DNA of 64,000 nt, taken from assembly GCF_030409755.1 (NCBI RefSeq), contig NZ_JAUFQE010000001.1:372001-436000 (forward strand), given 5' to 3'. The translations under genes were made by a program, and so were the position numbers. The notes below the pieces were generated by a model. That model was not told the DNA's origin. It did not search any database and saw nothing but the letters and a program-made list of their open reading frames with translations. The stretch is from Vibrio lentus (GTDB lineage Bacteria > Pseudomonadota > Gammaproteobacteria > Enterobacterales > Vibrionaceae). This document shows, piece by piece, positions 9,364-17,789 of this stretch (positions are counted from its first letter, which is position 1; each line of letters starts with the position of its first letter).

Positions 9364-9897
9364 ATGAAAGCATTCACTAAATCAGTATTGGTACTTAGTC
9401 TTTTAGCAGCAGGCTCCACACAAGCGTTTGAGCTCACCAGTAAGGATATTCAAGAAGGCCATCCAATGGCTAAAACATTTGAATACTCAAGCTGGGGCTG
9501 TGATGGGGGTAACCTATCTCCACAGTTGATGTGGAAAGATGCACCTGAAGGAACGAAAAGCTTCGCGATAACGGCTTATGATCCTGACGCACCGACTGAG
9601 AGTGGCTTCTGGCATTGGGTTGCGTTTGATATTCCAGCGTCGGTAAATGAATTGCCTCGTGGTGTCGATATCTCTAAGTTGGGTGGTAAAGAAGGGCGCA
9701 TCGATTACGGCACGGTTGGTTTTGGTGGTGCGTGCCCTCCAGAAAATGACGGTATGCACCGTTACCAATTTACTGTCTGGGCGTTGCCAGCAGACAAACT
9801 GAATCTTGATGAAAACACGCCGTCTGCCGTTGTTGGCTTTACGTTGAATAGCATGGCGCTAGACAAAGCAAAACTAACCGCGACTTATACTCGCTAA
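9364..9897 (+). CDS. Periplasmic YbhB/YbcL-type PEBP-family protein
   Basis: 177-residue member of the phosphatidylethanolamine-binding / Raf-kinase-inhibitor-like family. Signal peptide at 1-21 (cleavage near TQA|FE), then the family signature AYDPDAPTESGFWHWVAFDIP with the conserved Asp-Pro-Asp and His that line the anion pocket, and the second signature around GFGGACPPENDGMHRYQFTVWAL. The bacterial members have no firmly established function. An excellent ribosome binding site (AGAGGAA) precedes the ATG. The AraC regulator begins 37 bases downstream on the same strand, suggesting a two-gene unit. Confidence 0.92.
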   Translation: MKAFTKSVLVLSLLAAGSTQAFELTSKDIQEGHPMAKTFEYSSWGCDGGNLSPQLMWKDAPEGTKSFAITAYDPDAPTESGFWHWVAFDIPASVNELPRGVDISKLGGKEGRIDYGTVGFGGACPPENDGMHRYQFTVWALPADKLNLDENTPSAVVGFTLNSMALDKAKLTATYTR

Positions 9898-9934
9898 CGA
9901 TAATCACAGCTTTTTAGTATAGAAAGGGGGAAAG

Positions 9935-10717
9935 ATGAATCACCAATATCAAGTCACGACATTTCGTGCTGAGCAGCTACAAAAGTTGCGTAATGTGAGG
10001 ATTCTTTCCCCGAGTATTATTCAGATCATTACTGGTAGTAAGCGATTGTTTTGGAAAGAGTCGCCATTTGATCTTTCTCACTCTCAGCTCTTATTGTGTG
10101 AGGCGTCTGCTTCGCTGAGTTTCGAAAACTTACCCCATAAAGGCCGTTTTCTATCTCGTGTATTCAGTTTCCACTATCAGCCAACTCAAGCCATGCTTGA
10201 ACTGAGCGAGGAAAGGGCAAGCAGTGAATCATTACCAACTGTAGACGCTGATCGAGCATTGCAAGAATCACTGAATGCGCTGTTTTCATTTGATGTGCAG
10301 AGCATGAGCAAAGAGACACAACAGTTTTGGCTGCTGGGCTTGTATCAACAGTTGGCTGAAAAAGGCGCATTGCACCAGTTGTTTGTGAGCGCTAATGCCT
10401 CTTTTAGCCAGAAATTGAGTCATTATCTGTCACGTTCGCCAGATGAAAAACACCCACTTGAAGCGGTTGCAGAACATTTTGCAATGAGCCGCGCGACTCT
10501 GATTCGAAAACTAAAACACGAAGGGAAGCAGTACCGAGAAGTACTGGCTGAGGTACGTTTAAGCCATGCTTTATATTTGATGCAACATGGCCAACAGAAT
10601 GTCGCAATGTTGGCTCAGTCTTGTGGATACCAATCCGAAGGGCGTTTTAGTCAACGCTTTAAAGGTAAGTTCGGTCTAACGCCGAGTGATTACATTAAAA
10701 CAGTGACGACTAATTAA
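9935..10717 (+). CDS. AraC-family transcriptional regulator
   Basis: 260-residue regulator with the double helix-turn-helix of the AraC family at about residues 165-258 (HFAMSRATLIRKLKHEGKQY and the second helix CGYQSEGRFSQRFKGKFGLTPSDY). The N-terminal ~150 residues form a probable effector or dimerisation domain without a recognisable ligand motif. A strong GGGGG ribosome binding site precedes the ATG. It follows the PEBP-family gene closely and converges with the MFS transporter, whose stop lies 18 bases away. Target genes unknown; the neighbouring PEBP gene or MFS pump are candidates. Confidence 0.9.
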   Translation: MNHQYQVTTFRAEQLQKLRNVRILSPSIIQIITGSKRLFWKESPFDLSHSQLLLCEASASLSFENLPHKGRFLSRVFSFHYQPTQAMLELSEERASSESLPTVDADRALQESLNALFSFDVQSMSKETQQFWLLGLYQQLAEKGALHQLFVSANASFSQKLSHYLSRSPDEKHPLEAVAEHFAMSRATLIRKLKHEGKQYREVLAEVRLSHALYLMQHGQQNVAMLAQSCGYQSEGRFSQRFKGKFGLTPSDYIKTVTTN

Positions 10718-10735
10718 CGAACTTGGGAGGTCTTG

Positions 10736-11929
10736 TTACACATTGATCTTCTTGTCTCTTGCGGCCAGTGCCGCGAAAATCGTACAAGCAAACGCGACCG
10801 CAGCGATCAATAGAATGGGCACACTCCAAGAATCAGTCAAAGCATGAAGCTTACCGACCAAAGTTGGGCCAGTTGCCGCTAAGGCATAACCAATGCCCTG
10901 AGCCATACCAGACAGTGAAGCCGCTTGGCTGCTATTCGATGTTCTCAAACCCACAAAAGAAAGCGCAATAATAAAGGTCGAACAGTTTGCCAGTCCAAAT
11001 AATCCCACCCAGAATATCGCAAACTCAGGCAAATACAGTAGGCCAATCAATCCAATAAACACGCTCGAAGTACAAAGGGTAATGAGCCATTGTTGATTAT
11101 CGTTTTTACCTAAGAATGGCAGTAAAAGTAGGCCTGGAACCATGGTTGAAAACTGTAGAAACCCGTAGATGTAACCCGCATCGATTTCGCTATAGCCAAG
11201 ATCGTTCAAGATTTGTGGTAACCAGCCTGCCAAAGAGTAGAAGGTAAATGAGTTAAGCCCAAGAGCTAGCGTCACTTGCCACGCAACACTACTCTTAATC
11301 ATCTTTTTCATCGGTAGCGGTTTATCTTCTTGCTTCTTATTGGTGGCAGAAGAGGAACGTTTTCTGATTTTAGGTAACCAGATCATCAAAGCCAGTATTG
11401 GAAATACGAGGTTCATTAACAGTGCTAATTGCCAACCTGTAAGCGTAAATAAGGTTAGATCTGAAAATGGCACCATCAAACTTGAGCCTAACGTCGAACC
11501 AATACCCATCGTAAAGATATACAGAGACGTAACCGTAGCAATCCGTGTCGGAAAACTGATTTTAACCACAACAGGTAGAAGAACATTACCAATCGCGATG
11601 CCCATTCCGATCATCACCGTACCGATGTATAAGGTTGGAATAATTCCCAAAGAGCGCAGCGTGATACCTGTCGTGATCAAAACTAATGCTAACAGCAGGC
11701 TTGGCTCAAGGCCGATTCGTTGAGATATTTTGGTGACTAACGGCGAAAACAAGGCGAACGTGAGCAGCGGTAAAGCCGTTAAGAATCCAGCAGCAGAAGA
11801 GTTAAGGTTGAGCCCTTCCATAACCTGAGAAAGCACAGGGGCCAAGCTAGTAAAAGGCCCACGCAGGTTAAGTGAAAGGAATAGAATCCCTAACATGACG
11901 AAAATACTATTACGAAGTGAGGCGCTCAT
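10736..11929 (-). CDS. CynX/NimT-family MFS transporter
   Basis: 397-residue inner-membrane protein with about 12 hydrophobic segments, of the CynX/NimT branch of the major facilitator superfamily (N-terminal LNLRGPFTSLAPVL). Relatives move cyanate, 2-nitroimidazole or similar small anions or drugs; the substrate here is unknown. A basic cytoplasmic loop (KIRKRSSSATNKKQEDK) splits the two six-helix halves near residue 200. The gene lies 149 bases downstream of dsdC on the same strand and has its own upstream palindrome, so it is probably separately controlled. Confidence 0.88.
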   Translation of the reverse strand: MSASLRNSIFVMLGILFLSLNLRGPFTSLAPVLSQVMEGLNLNSSAAGFLTALPLLTFALFSPLVTKISQRIGLEPSLLLALVLITTGITLRSLGIIPTLYIGTVMIGMGIAIGNVLLPVVVKISFPTRIATVTSLYIFTMGIGSTLGSSLMVPFSDLTLFTLTGWQLALLMNLVFPILALMIWLPKIRKRSSSATNKKQEDKPLPMKKMIKSSVAWQVTLALGLNSFTFYSLAGWLPQILNDLGYSEIDAGYIYGFLQFSTMVPGLLLLPFLGKNDNQQWLITLCTSSVFIGLIGLLYLPEFAIFWVGLFGLANCSTFIIALSFVGLRTSNSSQAASLSGMAQGIGYALAATGPTLVGKLHALTDSWSVPILLIAAVAFACTIFAALAARDKKINV

Positions 11930-11993
11930 AGGTTGCTCTACTGTTTGCTTATGAGAAGAGAGGCTAGCCTACAGGGCATTGAGTTGCTGCACA

Positions 11994-12038
11994 ATTACCG
12001 TTGTTAAAAAGAGGTTAATTAGTCATATAAACGGTAAT
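11994..12038. promoter_or_regulatory. Interrupted palindrome upstream of the MFS gene
   Basis: Arms ATTACCGTT (11994-12002) and AACGGTAAT (12030-12038) are perfect 9-base inverted repeats separated by 27 bases, between dsdC and the MFS transporter. Either a pair of regulator half-sites or an RNA hairpin; the binding protein is unknown. Confidence 0.4.
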
Positions 12039-12078
12039 GACGCTGCTATTCCTCAACGTTCACTGACTTTATGACGAT

Positions 12079-13014
12079 TTACGTCACTTGTTTTAAGACC
12101 CAATCAATAAACAGCGCGACCTTGGGCGAGTGCTGCTCTGTCGGCGTAGCGAAATAATATTGTTGTTTGCACACAATGGGTTGTGCGTTAAAAGGCGCAA
12201 TAAGAGTGCTAGCCTCAATATATTGAGAAACCACGCTATGCCTACCCATGGCTACGCCCGCATGATTTATCGCAGCCAATACAGCCAGATCGGATCGGTC
12301 GAATTCGATATTGGATTCTGAACTCACCTCATCAAATTGGTTGGCATTCGCCCATACTGCCCACTCGCTGTGGCTTGAGTCATAATTCCACGCTTGGTTA
12401 TCGTGCAGTAAGGTCGCGTTAATTAAGTTATCAGGGTTGTTATGAAGCTCATGGTTATCTGCATACTCTTGGGAGCAAACGGGAGTAATACTTTCTTGCA
12501 TAAATGTTTGGCAGCAAAGCTTATCGGGCAATTGGTCATCGTAGTAGATGGCGACATCAATCCCGTGGCCTTGAAAGCTAATGTTTTCGTTGCCGGTGAG
12601 TAGTTTTAGTGTGATCGCGGGATAGCGCTGTTTAAATTCAGCAATACGAGGAACCAACCAACTCTGCGCGAAGGTCGGGCGTGAATAAATCGTCAGCGTG
12701 CCTGAAACCTCTTCATTCTTAACATCCAAAATCTCTTGGTTTAAGTCGTTCAAGGTTCGACTCAACGCGGCATAGATACGCTTGCCTTCGGCGGTGAGCA
12801 AGATCTTGCGGTGTGCACGTTCAAACAACTTAACATCCATCTCTTGCTCAAGCTTGTTGATACGGTGAGATATGGCGCTGGGTGTCATAGAGAGTTCCTG
12901 CGCCGCCAACGAAAATGAACCATGCCTTGCTGCTACTTCGAACGTGTGCAGTTTTGATAGCTGTTGACTGTTTAATCGCTGGCTTTTGGAGTACACATTG
13001 TCTTGGCTATACAT
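12079..13014 (-). CDS. dsdC: D-serine dehydratase transcriptional activator DsdC
   Basis: LysR-type activator, 311 residues, the same length I recall for E. coli DsdC. The helix-turn-helix is LAAQELSMTPSAISHRINKLE, and DsdC-like segments include HTFEVAARHGSF, LTIYSRPTFAQSWLVPR, TLLHDNQAWN and DRSDLAVLAAINHAGVAMGR. The start at 13014 is chosen because it restores the family length; an in-frame ATG at 13053 would add 13 residues with a poor ribosome binding site. It is divergent from dsdA, which it should activate in response to D-serine. Confidence 0.9.
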   Translation of the reverse strand: MYSQDNVYSKSQRLNSQQLSKLHTFEVAARHGSFSLAAQELSMTPSAISHRINKLEQEMDVKLFERAHRKILLTAEGKRIYAALSRTLNDLNQEILDVKNEEVSGTLTIYSRPTFAQSWLVPRIAEFKQRYPAITLKLLTGNENISFQGHGIDVAIYYDDQLPDKLCCQTFMQESITPVCSQEYADNHELHNNPDNLINATLLHDNQAWNYDSSHSEWAVWANANQFDEVSSESNIEFDRSDLAVLAAINHAGVAMGRHSVVSQYIEASTLIAPFNAQPIVCKQQYYFATPTEQHSPKVALFIDWVLKQVT

Positions 13015-13053
13015 ATTAGAAACACCATTGTTGGAATGAACAGACCACAACAT

Positions 13054-13291
13054 TATAAAACCATGCGTGAAGAATAGTTACTCATAGTGGCTTTCTTTTA
13101 CGTAAATAGTGAAGAATCGGAATAATAGGTGAATCTACATCATGTGAATGTGAGTTTTTGTCGTTTGAACAAACGCTCATATAGCGTTTAAATAGCAACT
13201 AAACCTTGTGATTAGATTTGAGCCGATTGGACTTTTGTTCAACTAATTACCTTTTTAAGCATCGATCGCTCCTTTATCAAAGAAGATAACC
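13054..13291. promoter_or_regulatory. dsdC-dsdA divergent promoter region
   Basis: About 240 bases between the divergent dsdC and dsdA starts, AT-rich, where DsdC is expected to bind. I cannot point to an unambiguous T-N11-A operator by eye. Confidence 0.45.
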
Positions 13292-14623
13292 ATGACTGAA
13301 TTGAATATCGTTGAACTGACCAATAAGTTTCCTTTGTTGGAGCAACTGACCGCTTTGCAAGAGGTGAGTTGGTTTAACCCAAACATCACGACGTTAGAAC
13401 AGGGTTTACCTTACGTGGGGTTAAGCGAAGAGGACATTCAAGATGCAAACCTGCGATTACAAAGGTTTGCCCCTTATTTAGCGCAGGCATTCCCTGAAAC
13501 ACAAGTGACCAATGGCATTATTGAGTCTGAGCTTATTGAAATTTCAGCGATGAAATCAGTATTAGAAGATCATTATCAGTCGTCGATAAAAGGTCGCTTG
13601 ATGATGAAAAAAGACAGTCACTTGCCAATCTCGGGTTCAATTAAAGCACGTGGTGGTATCTACGAAGTGTTAACACACGCCGAGAAGTTAGCGTTTGAAG
13701 CTGGGTTACTGTGTGAGAGCGATGATTACAGCAAACTGCTAGAACCAGTGTTTCGTGATTTCTTCAAACAGTACAGCATTGCCGTAGGCTCAACGGGTAA
13801 CTTAGGTATGTCGATTGGCATCATGAGCGCCAAGTTAGGCTTTACAGTGTCGGTTCACATGTCTGCTGATGCGAGAGAGTGGAAGAAAAACAAGCTGCGT
13901 GAGCATGGCGTCAATGTGGTTGAGTACGAGCAAGATTATGGTGTTGCGGTAGAGCAAGGCCGTAAAGAAGCGGAGCAAGACCCGCGTTGTTTCTTCATTG
14001 ATGATGAAAACTCACAAACCCTGTTCCTTGGATATTCTGTGGCGGGGCAAAGACTAAAACAACAGTTTGAACAGCAACAGATTCTGGTTGATGAAGACCA
14101 TCCGCTGTTCGTTTATTTGCCTTGTGGTGTAGGTGGTGGCCCCGGTGGTGTGGCATTTGGCTTAAAGATGGCTTTTGGTGACCATGTACACTGCATCTTT
14201 GCAGAACCCACACATTCGCCTTGTATGTTGTTGGGAGTCCATACCGGTTTGCATGACGAAATCTCAGTGCAAGATCTGGGTATTGATAACCTAACTGCCG
14301 CAGACGGACTTGCAGTAGGCCGAGCTTCAGGTTTTGTTGGAAGAGCAATGGAGCGTTTACTCGACGGCTATTACACGTTAACCGACGAACGCATGTATCT
14401 ATTGCTAAGTGAACTGAATCGAGCGGAGGGAATTCAATTGGAGCCTTCTGCACTGGCGGGTATGCCGGGAGCTGTGCATGTTGAACACAACAGTGAGTAT
14501 TTGGCGAGGTTAGGTATTAATGACTCTACGTTAGCCAACGCGACGCATCTTGTGTGGGCGACAGGCGGCGGCATGGTGCCAGAGCAAGAAATGGCTGCGT
14601 ATTTAGCTAAGTCTTCGGTGTAA
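13292..14623 (+). CDS. dsdA: D-serine ammonia-lyase (D-serine dehydratase)
   Basis: PLP enzyme converting D-serine to pyruvate and ammonia in the cytoplasm, for detoxification and catabolism. 443 residues, normal length. The PLP-binding lysine is Lys118 in SGSIKARGG, matching the position known for E. coli DsdA; the asparagine loop ([11 protein letters not shown]) and the glycine-rich phosphate loop ([10 protein letters not shown]) are present. Residues near the C-terminus ([11 protein letters not shown]) complete the family signature. Divergent from dsdC. No dedicated D-serine permease (DsdX) is visible; the nearby MFS protein is of a different type. Confidence 0.96.
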   Translation: MTELNIVELTNKFPLLEQLTALQEVSWFNPNITTLEQGLPYVGLSEEDIQDANLRLQRFAPYLAQAFPETQVTNGIIESELIEISAMKSVLEDHYQSSIKGRLMMKKDSHLPISGSIKARGGIYEVLTHAEKLAFEAGLLCESDDYSKLLEPVFRDFFKQYSIAVGSTGNLGMSIGIMSAKLGFTVSVHMSADAREWKKNKLREHGVNVVEYEQDYGVAVEQGRKEAEQDPRCFFIDDENSQTLFLGYSVAGQRLKQQFEQQQILVDEDHPLFVYLPCGVGGGPGGVAFGLKMAFGDHVHCIFAEPTHSPCMLLGVHTGLHDEISVQDLGIDNLTAADGLAVGRASGFVGRAMERLLDGYYTLTDERMYLLLSELNRAEGIQLEPSALAGMPGAVHVEHNSEYLARLGINDSTLANATHLVWATGGGMVPEQEMAAYLAKSSV

Positions 14624-14784
14624 ATCAGGTAGAAAGTCGGACGCTGGTTGATGATTTATGAGTTTAAACGAAGCAATAAGTTGCGCAGATCGTTACTTAA
14701 AACACATATTTTATAAATTTGACTTCATAGATGTTCTAACTATCAGTTAGGTTGAGTGGCATTCAACTTGATAGGGATAGAGCG

Positions 14785-15558
14785 ATGCAAGCACAACAGC
14801 CAAATACACCAGAAAAACTCTTACAGCGCCTAGATGCCATTGGGGAATCTTTGAAAGCTTCTGGTAGGGCGCATGCCTTATTGGGGCTCGGTTCTGTTGG
14901 CATTGAAACGGAGAGATTGGATCAGTACTCAGATGTGGATTTCTTCGCAATAGTACAAACGGGGCACAAGCAGTACTTCTTAGACAGCTTGCATTGGTTA
15001 TCTGACATTCTTCCAATCGACTATGCCGTGAGAAATACTGTCGATGGCTACAAAGTCTTGTACGCTGATGGAATATTTTGCGAGTTTGCCGTGTTTGAAC
15101 CACACGAATTAGCGCATATTCCGTTTGCTGAAGGTCGCATTGTTTGGCAAGAAGCCGACTTTGATACTCAGTGTTGTGTTCCACCAGCAAAAGGTGCGGC
15201 TGAAGCGAATTCTCAAGAGTGGATCATCGGCGAGGCGTTAACCAATCTTTATGTGGGCATGAGCCGATATAATCGAGGTGAGAAGCTTTCTGGTTCTCGC
15301 TTTGTTCAATCCTACGCGCTTGATCGTCTGATCGATCTTGTCGATCAAACTGAAACGTCTGAGCCAGAATTCGTCGATGAATTTATGTCGGACAGAAGGT
15401 TAGAGGCGCGTTTCCCTCAATTTGCTAAGTTATTGCCAACGTTCACACAAGGCTATGACAGAACGGCTGAATCGGCACTCGCGCAATTGGCGTTTTTGAA
15501 TACGCACTTTTCAGTCAATCAAGCCATGTTCGCTAGAATTACGACTCTGTGTAAATAA
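14785..15558 (+). CDS. Nucleotidyltransferase-fold protein
   Basis: Protein of 257 residues with the minimal nucleotidyltransferase core near the N-terminus: a GS motif (LLGLGSVG) followed by SDVDFF, the acidic pair that would bind Mg-NTP. The remainder is mainly helical with no second domain I recognise. The family includes antibiotic-modifying (lincosamide/aminoglycoside) nucleotidyltransferases, but no specific activity can be claimed. The start at 14785 is chosen because AGGGA lies 7 bases upstream; an in-frame TTG at 14752 would add 11 residues and lacks a good site. Monocistronic, upstream of the trpS2 attenuator. Confidence 0.8.
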   Translation: MQAQQPNTPEKLLQRLDAIGESLKASGRAHALLGLGSVGIETERLDQYSDVDFFAIVQTGHKQYFLDSLHWLSDILPIDYAVRNTVDGYKVLYADGIFCEFAVFEPHELAHIPFAEGRIVWQEADFDTQCCVPPAKGAAEANSQEWIIGEALTNLYVGMSRYNRGEKLSGSRFVQSYALDRLIDLVDQTETSEPEFVDEFMSDRRLEARFPQFAKLLPTFTQGYDRTAESALAQLAFLNTHFSVNQAMFARITTLCK

Positions 15559-15632
15559 CGTTTTTTTGGCTGTAGTAAGACAATGTGTAAATAATGGTTG
15601 TGACTCACGGCCATTATTGATACGTTTTTAGG

Positions 15633-15686
15633 ATGAAATTTACTTCCGCTTCAACTTCAATTTTCTTTTGGTGGTGCTCTATCTAG
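15633..15686 (+). CDS. Putative trpS2 leader peptide with tandem Trp codons
   Basis: A 17-codon ORF reading MKFTSASTSIFFWWCSI and ending in TAG. Trp is the rarest residue and is encoded by adjacent TGG TGG at 15669-15674, three codons plus one before the stop, exactly where stalling would matter. It precedes mutually exclusive hairpins and a terminator just before a tryptophanyl-tRNA synthetase gene. The weak point is the ribosome binding site: AGG directly abuts the ATG with no normal spacing. No other in-frame start exists after the TGA at 15618. The role as a tryptophan-sensing leader peptide is inference from this architecture. Confidence 0.72.
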   Translation: MKFTSASTSIFFWWCSI

Positions 15687-15780
15687 AGCAGCACGGAATA
15701 CTCACATTCTTTAGCTGCTGGAAGGTAGTTAAGAATGTCACCAAGAATGTCGTCTCTTTTTATCTCCAGTAGCCTTTTTT
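15675..15780 (+). promoter_or_regulatory. Probable tryptophan transcription attenuator
   Basis: Alternative RNA structures readable by eye. 1:2 hairpin, TGCTCT (15675-15680) with AGAGCA (15685-15690), overlapping the end of the leader ORF. 2:3 antiterminator, AGCAGC (15687-15692) with GCTGCT (15714-15719). 3:4 terminator, GCTGCTGGA (15714-15722) with TCCAGTAGC (15765-15773), nine pairs including one G-U, followed by C and six T (15775-15780). Segments 2 and 3 are shared, so the structures exclude one another as in classical amino-acid attenuators: stalling at the Trp codons would free segment 2 for 2:3 pairing and permit readthrough into trpS2. Confidence 0.72.
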
Positions 15781-15791
15781 ACTTGGAGATA
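15761..15791 (+). promoter_or_regulatory. Hairpin sequestering the trpS2 ribosome binding site
   Basis: TATCTCCA (15761-15768) pairs perfectly with TGGAGATA (15784-15791), burying the GGAG Shine-Dalgarno sequence (15785-15788) that serves the ATG at 15795. The left arm overlaps the right arm of the terminator (15765-15773), so terminator formation and ribosome-site occlusion compete. Confidence 0.6.
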
Positions 15792-15794
15792 ACT

Positions 15795-16817
15795 ATGAAA
15801 ACCACTCTAGATACCAAAAAACCTGAAATTATTTTAACGGGTGACCGCGCGACAGGACCACTGCATCTTGGTCATTATGTCGGGTCATTACAGCAACGCG
15901 TGTCTCTTCAGAACCATCACGACCAAACAATACTGGTCGCTGACATGCAGGGCCTTACCGACAATGCTCATAACCCAGCAAAGGTTTCGTCCAACATTCT
16001 TAATGTCGTCGCTGACTATCTTGCGGTAGGTATCGATCCGACAAAGACAACCATTTGTCTCCAATCACAGCTGCCAGCATTGGCTGAGCTCACTATGTTC
16101 TACAGCAACCTTGTTTCTATTGCTCGCTTGGAACGCAATCCCACTGTTAAAAGCGAAATTCAGAATAAGGAATTTGGCCGTTCAATCCCGGCTGGCTTTC
16201 TGACTTACCCCATCTCACAAGCGGCTGATATCACGGCGTTTAACGCAACCTTGATTCCTGTTGGCGATGATCAATTGCCAATGCTAGAACAGACCAACGA
16301 GATCGTGAGAAAAGTAAACTCACTCGCGGGCAAGCCCATCTTAAATGAGTGTAAACCGCTGCTTAGCAATGCTTCACGACTTCCGAGTACTGACGGAAAA
16401 AGTAAGATGTCTAAATCAATGGGCAACGCTATTAACCTTGGCGCGACAGAAAAAGAGATTCGTGCAGCAGTCAAATCTATGTATACCGACCCAAATCATC
16501 TACGAATCGAAGATCCGGGCCAAGTAGAAGCGAACATCGTGTTTACTTATCTTGATGCTTTTCACACTGACGCTGACTATGTCAATGAACTAAAAGATCA
16601 CTACCGCAGAGGCGGGTTAGGTGATGGTCAAACTAAGAAGGTGTTGGAAGAATGCCTACAGGATATGATTCGACCGATTAGAAAGCGCCGAACTGAACTG
16701 TTAGAAGACAAGGCTCAGCTCATTGATATCTTACGTAAAGGCACGCAGGTATCGAGAGAAAGAACAGCAAATGTATTATTTGATGTAAAGGGCGTGTTTG
16801 GGCTGAATATACTCTGA
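15795..16817 (+). CDS. trpS: Tryptophan--tRNA ligase, auxiliary type (TrpRS II-like)
   Basis: Class I aminoacyl-tRNA synthetase that charges tRNA-Trp. 340 residues from the start at 15795 (GGAGA 5 bases upstream); an in-frame ATG at 15735 would add 20 residues and has GGAAGG upstream, so a longer product is possible. HIGH-type signature HLGH (TGPLHLGHYVGSL) and KMSKS (SKMSKSMGN) are both present. The opening GDRATGPLHLGHYVGSL resembles the Gram-positive-like form rather than the E. coli form (SGELTIGNYMGAL), so this is probably a second, acquired TrpRS alongside a housekeeping copy elsewhere. Such auxiliary enzymes often give indolmycin resistance. Preceded by a probable Trp attenuator. Confidence 0.93.
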   Translation: MKTTLDTKKPEIILTGDRATGPLHLGHYVGSLQQRVSLQNHHDQTILVADMQGLTDNAHNPAKVSSNILNVVADYLAVGIDPTKTTICLQSQLPALAELTMFYSNLVSIARLERNPTVKSEIQNKEFGRSIPAGFLTYPISQAADITAFNATLIPVGDDQLPMLEQTNEIVRKVNSLAGKPILNECKPLLSNASRLPSTDGKSKMSKSMGNAINLGATEKEIRAAVKSMYTDPNHLRIEDPGQVEANIVFTYLDAFHTDADYVNELKDHYRRGGLGDGQTKKVLEECLQDMIRPIRKRRTELLEDKAQLIDILRKGTQVSRERTANVLFDVKGVFGLNIL

Positions 16818-17039
16818 TTGTAAGGCTATTTATGGCACACAAATGCTGGTGCCTAACATTCAATTTATCAATGATTTAAGTGTGGGTTATATGTAAATAA
16901 AGTCAATTACGTTGAATGGGAATAATGATTAATTTATAACATCGCTTTTGTAACGGCACTTGTTACGCGCTTGCTGATTTTTTCATGCTTTTATGGCTGG
17001 GCGAGTGAACGAGGCCTTTTCTTCAAATGATGGAATTAA

Positions 17040-17396
17040 ATGAAAACCAAATTATTACTCCCAATCTTACTTCTAGCCTCGGGCTGTTCTGACGTGGTCA
17101 ATGACGAGTACGCAACTTACCAATTGGCTCAACAAGATCGTTTGTTTGATAGAGGTTGGTTGCCCGACATATTGCCTAGCTCAACATCGCAGATTGAAGT
17201 GAATAACGACTTAGACATCAACACCTCTGAAGGGAGTTTTCGTATATACGAGCCTCAGTTATCCGAGTTCATCGCTAAGCTGACACAAACCCCGTCAAAG
17301 GGTGAGTATCTCTTTACCGACAACGATAATACTTGGACGTTTAAGGTAACGGACGATAGCTTGGTCACTTACACGCTCAACAAAACCAAACACTAA
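17040..17396 (+). CDS. Small lipoprotein of unknown function
   Basis: 118-residue protein with a lipoprotein signal peptide: MKTKLLLPILLLASGC, lipobox LASGC with the lipidated Cys at 16. The mature part is acidic to neutral and ends in beta-like segments (YLFTDNDNTWTFKVTDDSLVTYTL). I do not recognise a family. It stands alone, 222 bases after trpS2 and 393 bases before the M4 protease. The residue after Cys is Ser, so an outer-membrane location is likely. Confidence 0.8.
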   Translation: MKTKLLLPILLLASGCSDVVNDEYATYQLAQQDRLFDRGWLPDILPSSTSQIEVNNDLDINTSEGSFRIYEPQLSEFIAKLTQTPSKGEYLFTDNDNTWTFKVTDDSLVTYTLNKTKH

Positions 17397-17789
17397 GTCC
17401 TAAACACCGGCAACACACCCTCATCACTATTTTACTCGATACCATCTTGTGTGACTGCGGGAGTTGAATCTTGTGAGGGTGAGTTGGTGCTGTTAATTAA
17501 CAATCGATATCGATACTGAATCTCGTAACGATTTGAAGCATGAAATTTGTGCGTATCATCGAAAATCAGATACCCCTCCATATTCTAGGTCTATTTGTTG
17601 AGTTGTTGGTAAGTATAAGAAATTATTGATTTTTGGCTACCATTCTCATTTTTAATTGTACTAGGAACTATGTTCTGAATCGATATCACATATGCAATTG
17701 GGTGTATTTACTTATATGGAGTTTCTATCGTTAAGATGCGCGCTCATCCAGTGGGTGAATTTATAAAAACATAATTATAAAGGTGACGT
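17397..17789. other. Intergenic region upstream of the M4 protease
   Basis: 393 bases without a gene. It contains a TTATTGAT half-site (17623-17630) resembling one arm of the LuxR/HapR quorum-sensing box, which would fit a secreted protease, but the second arm is poor. The protease ATG has a proper AAAGGTGA ribosome binding site. Otherwise nothing stands out. Confidence 0.4.
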
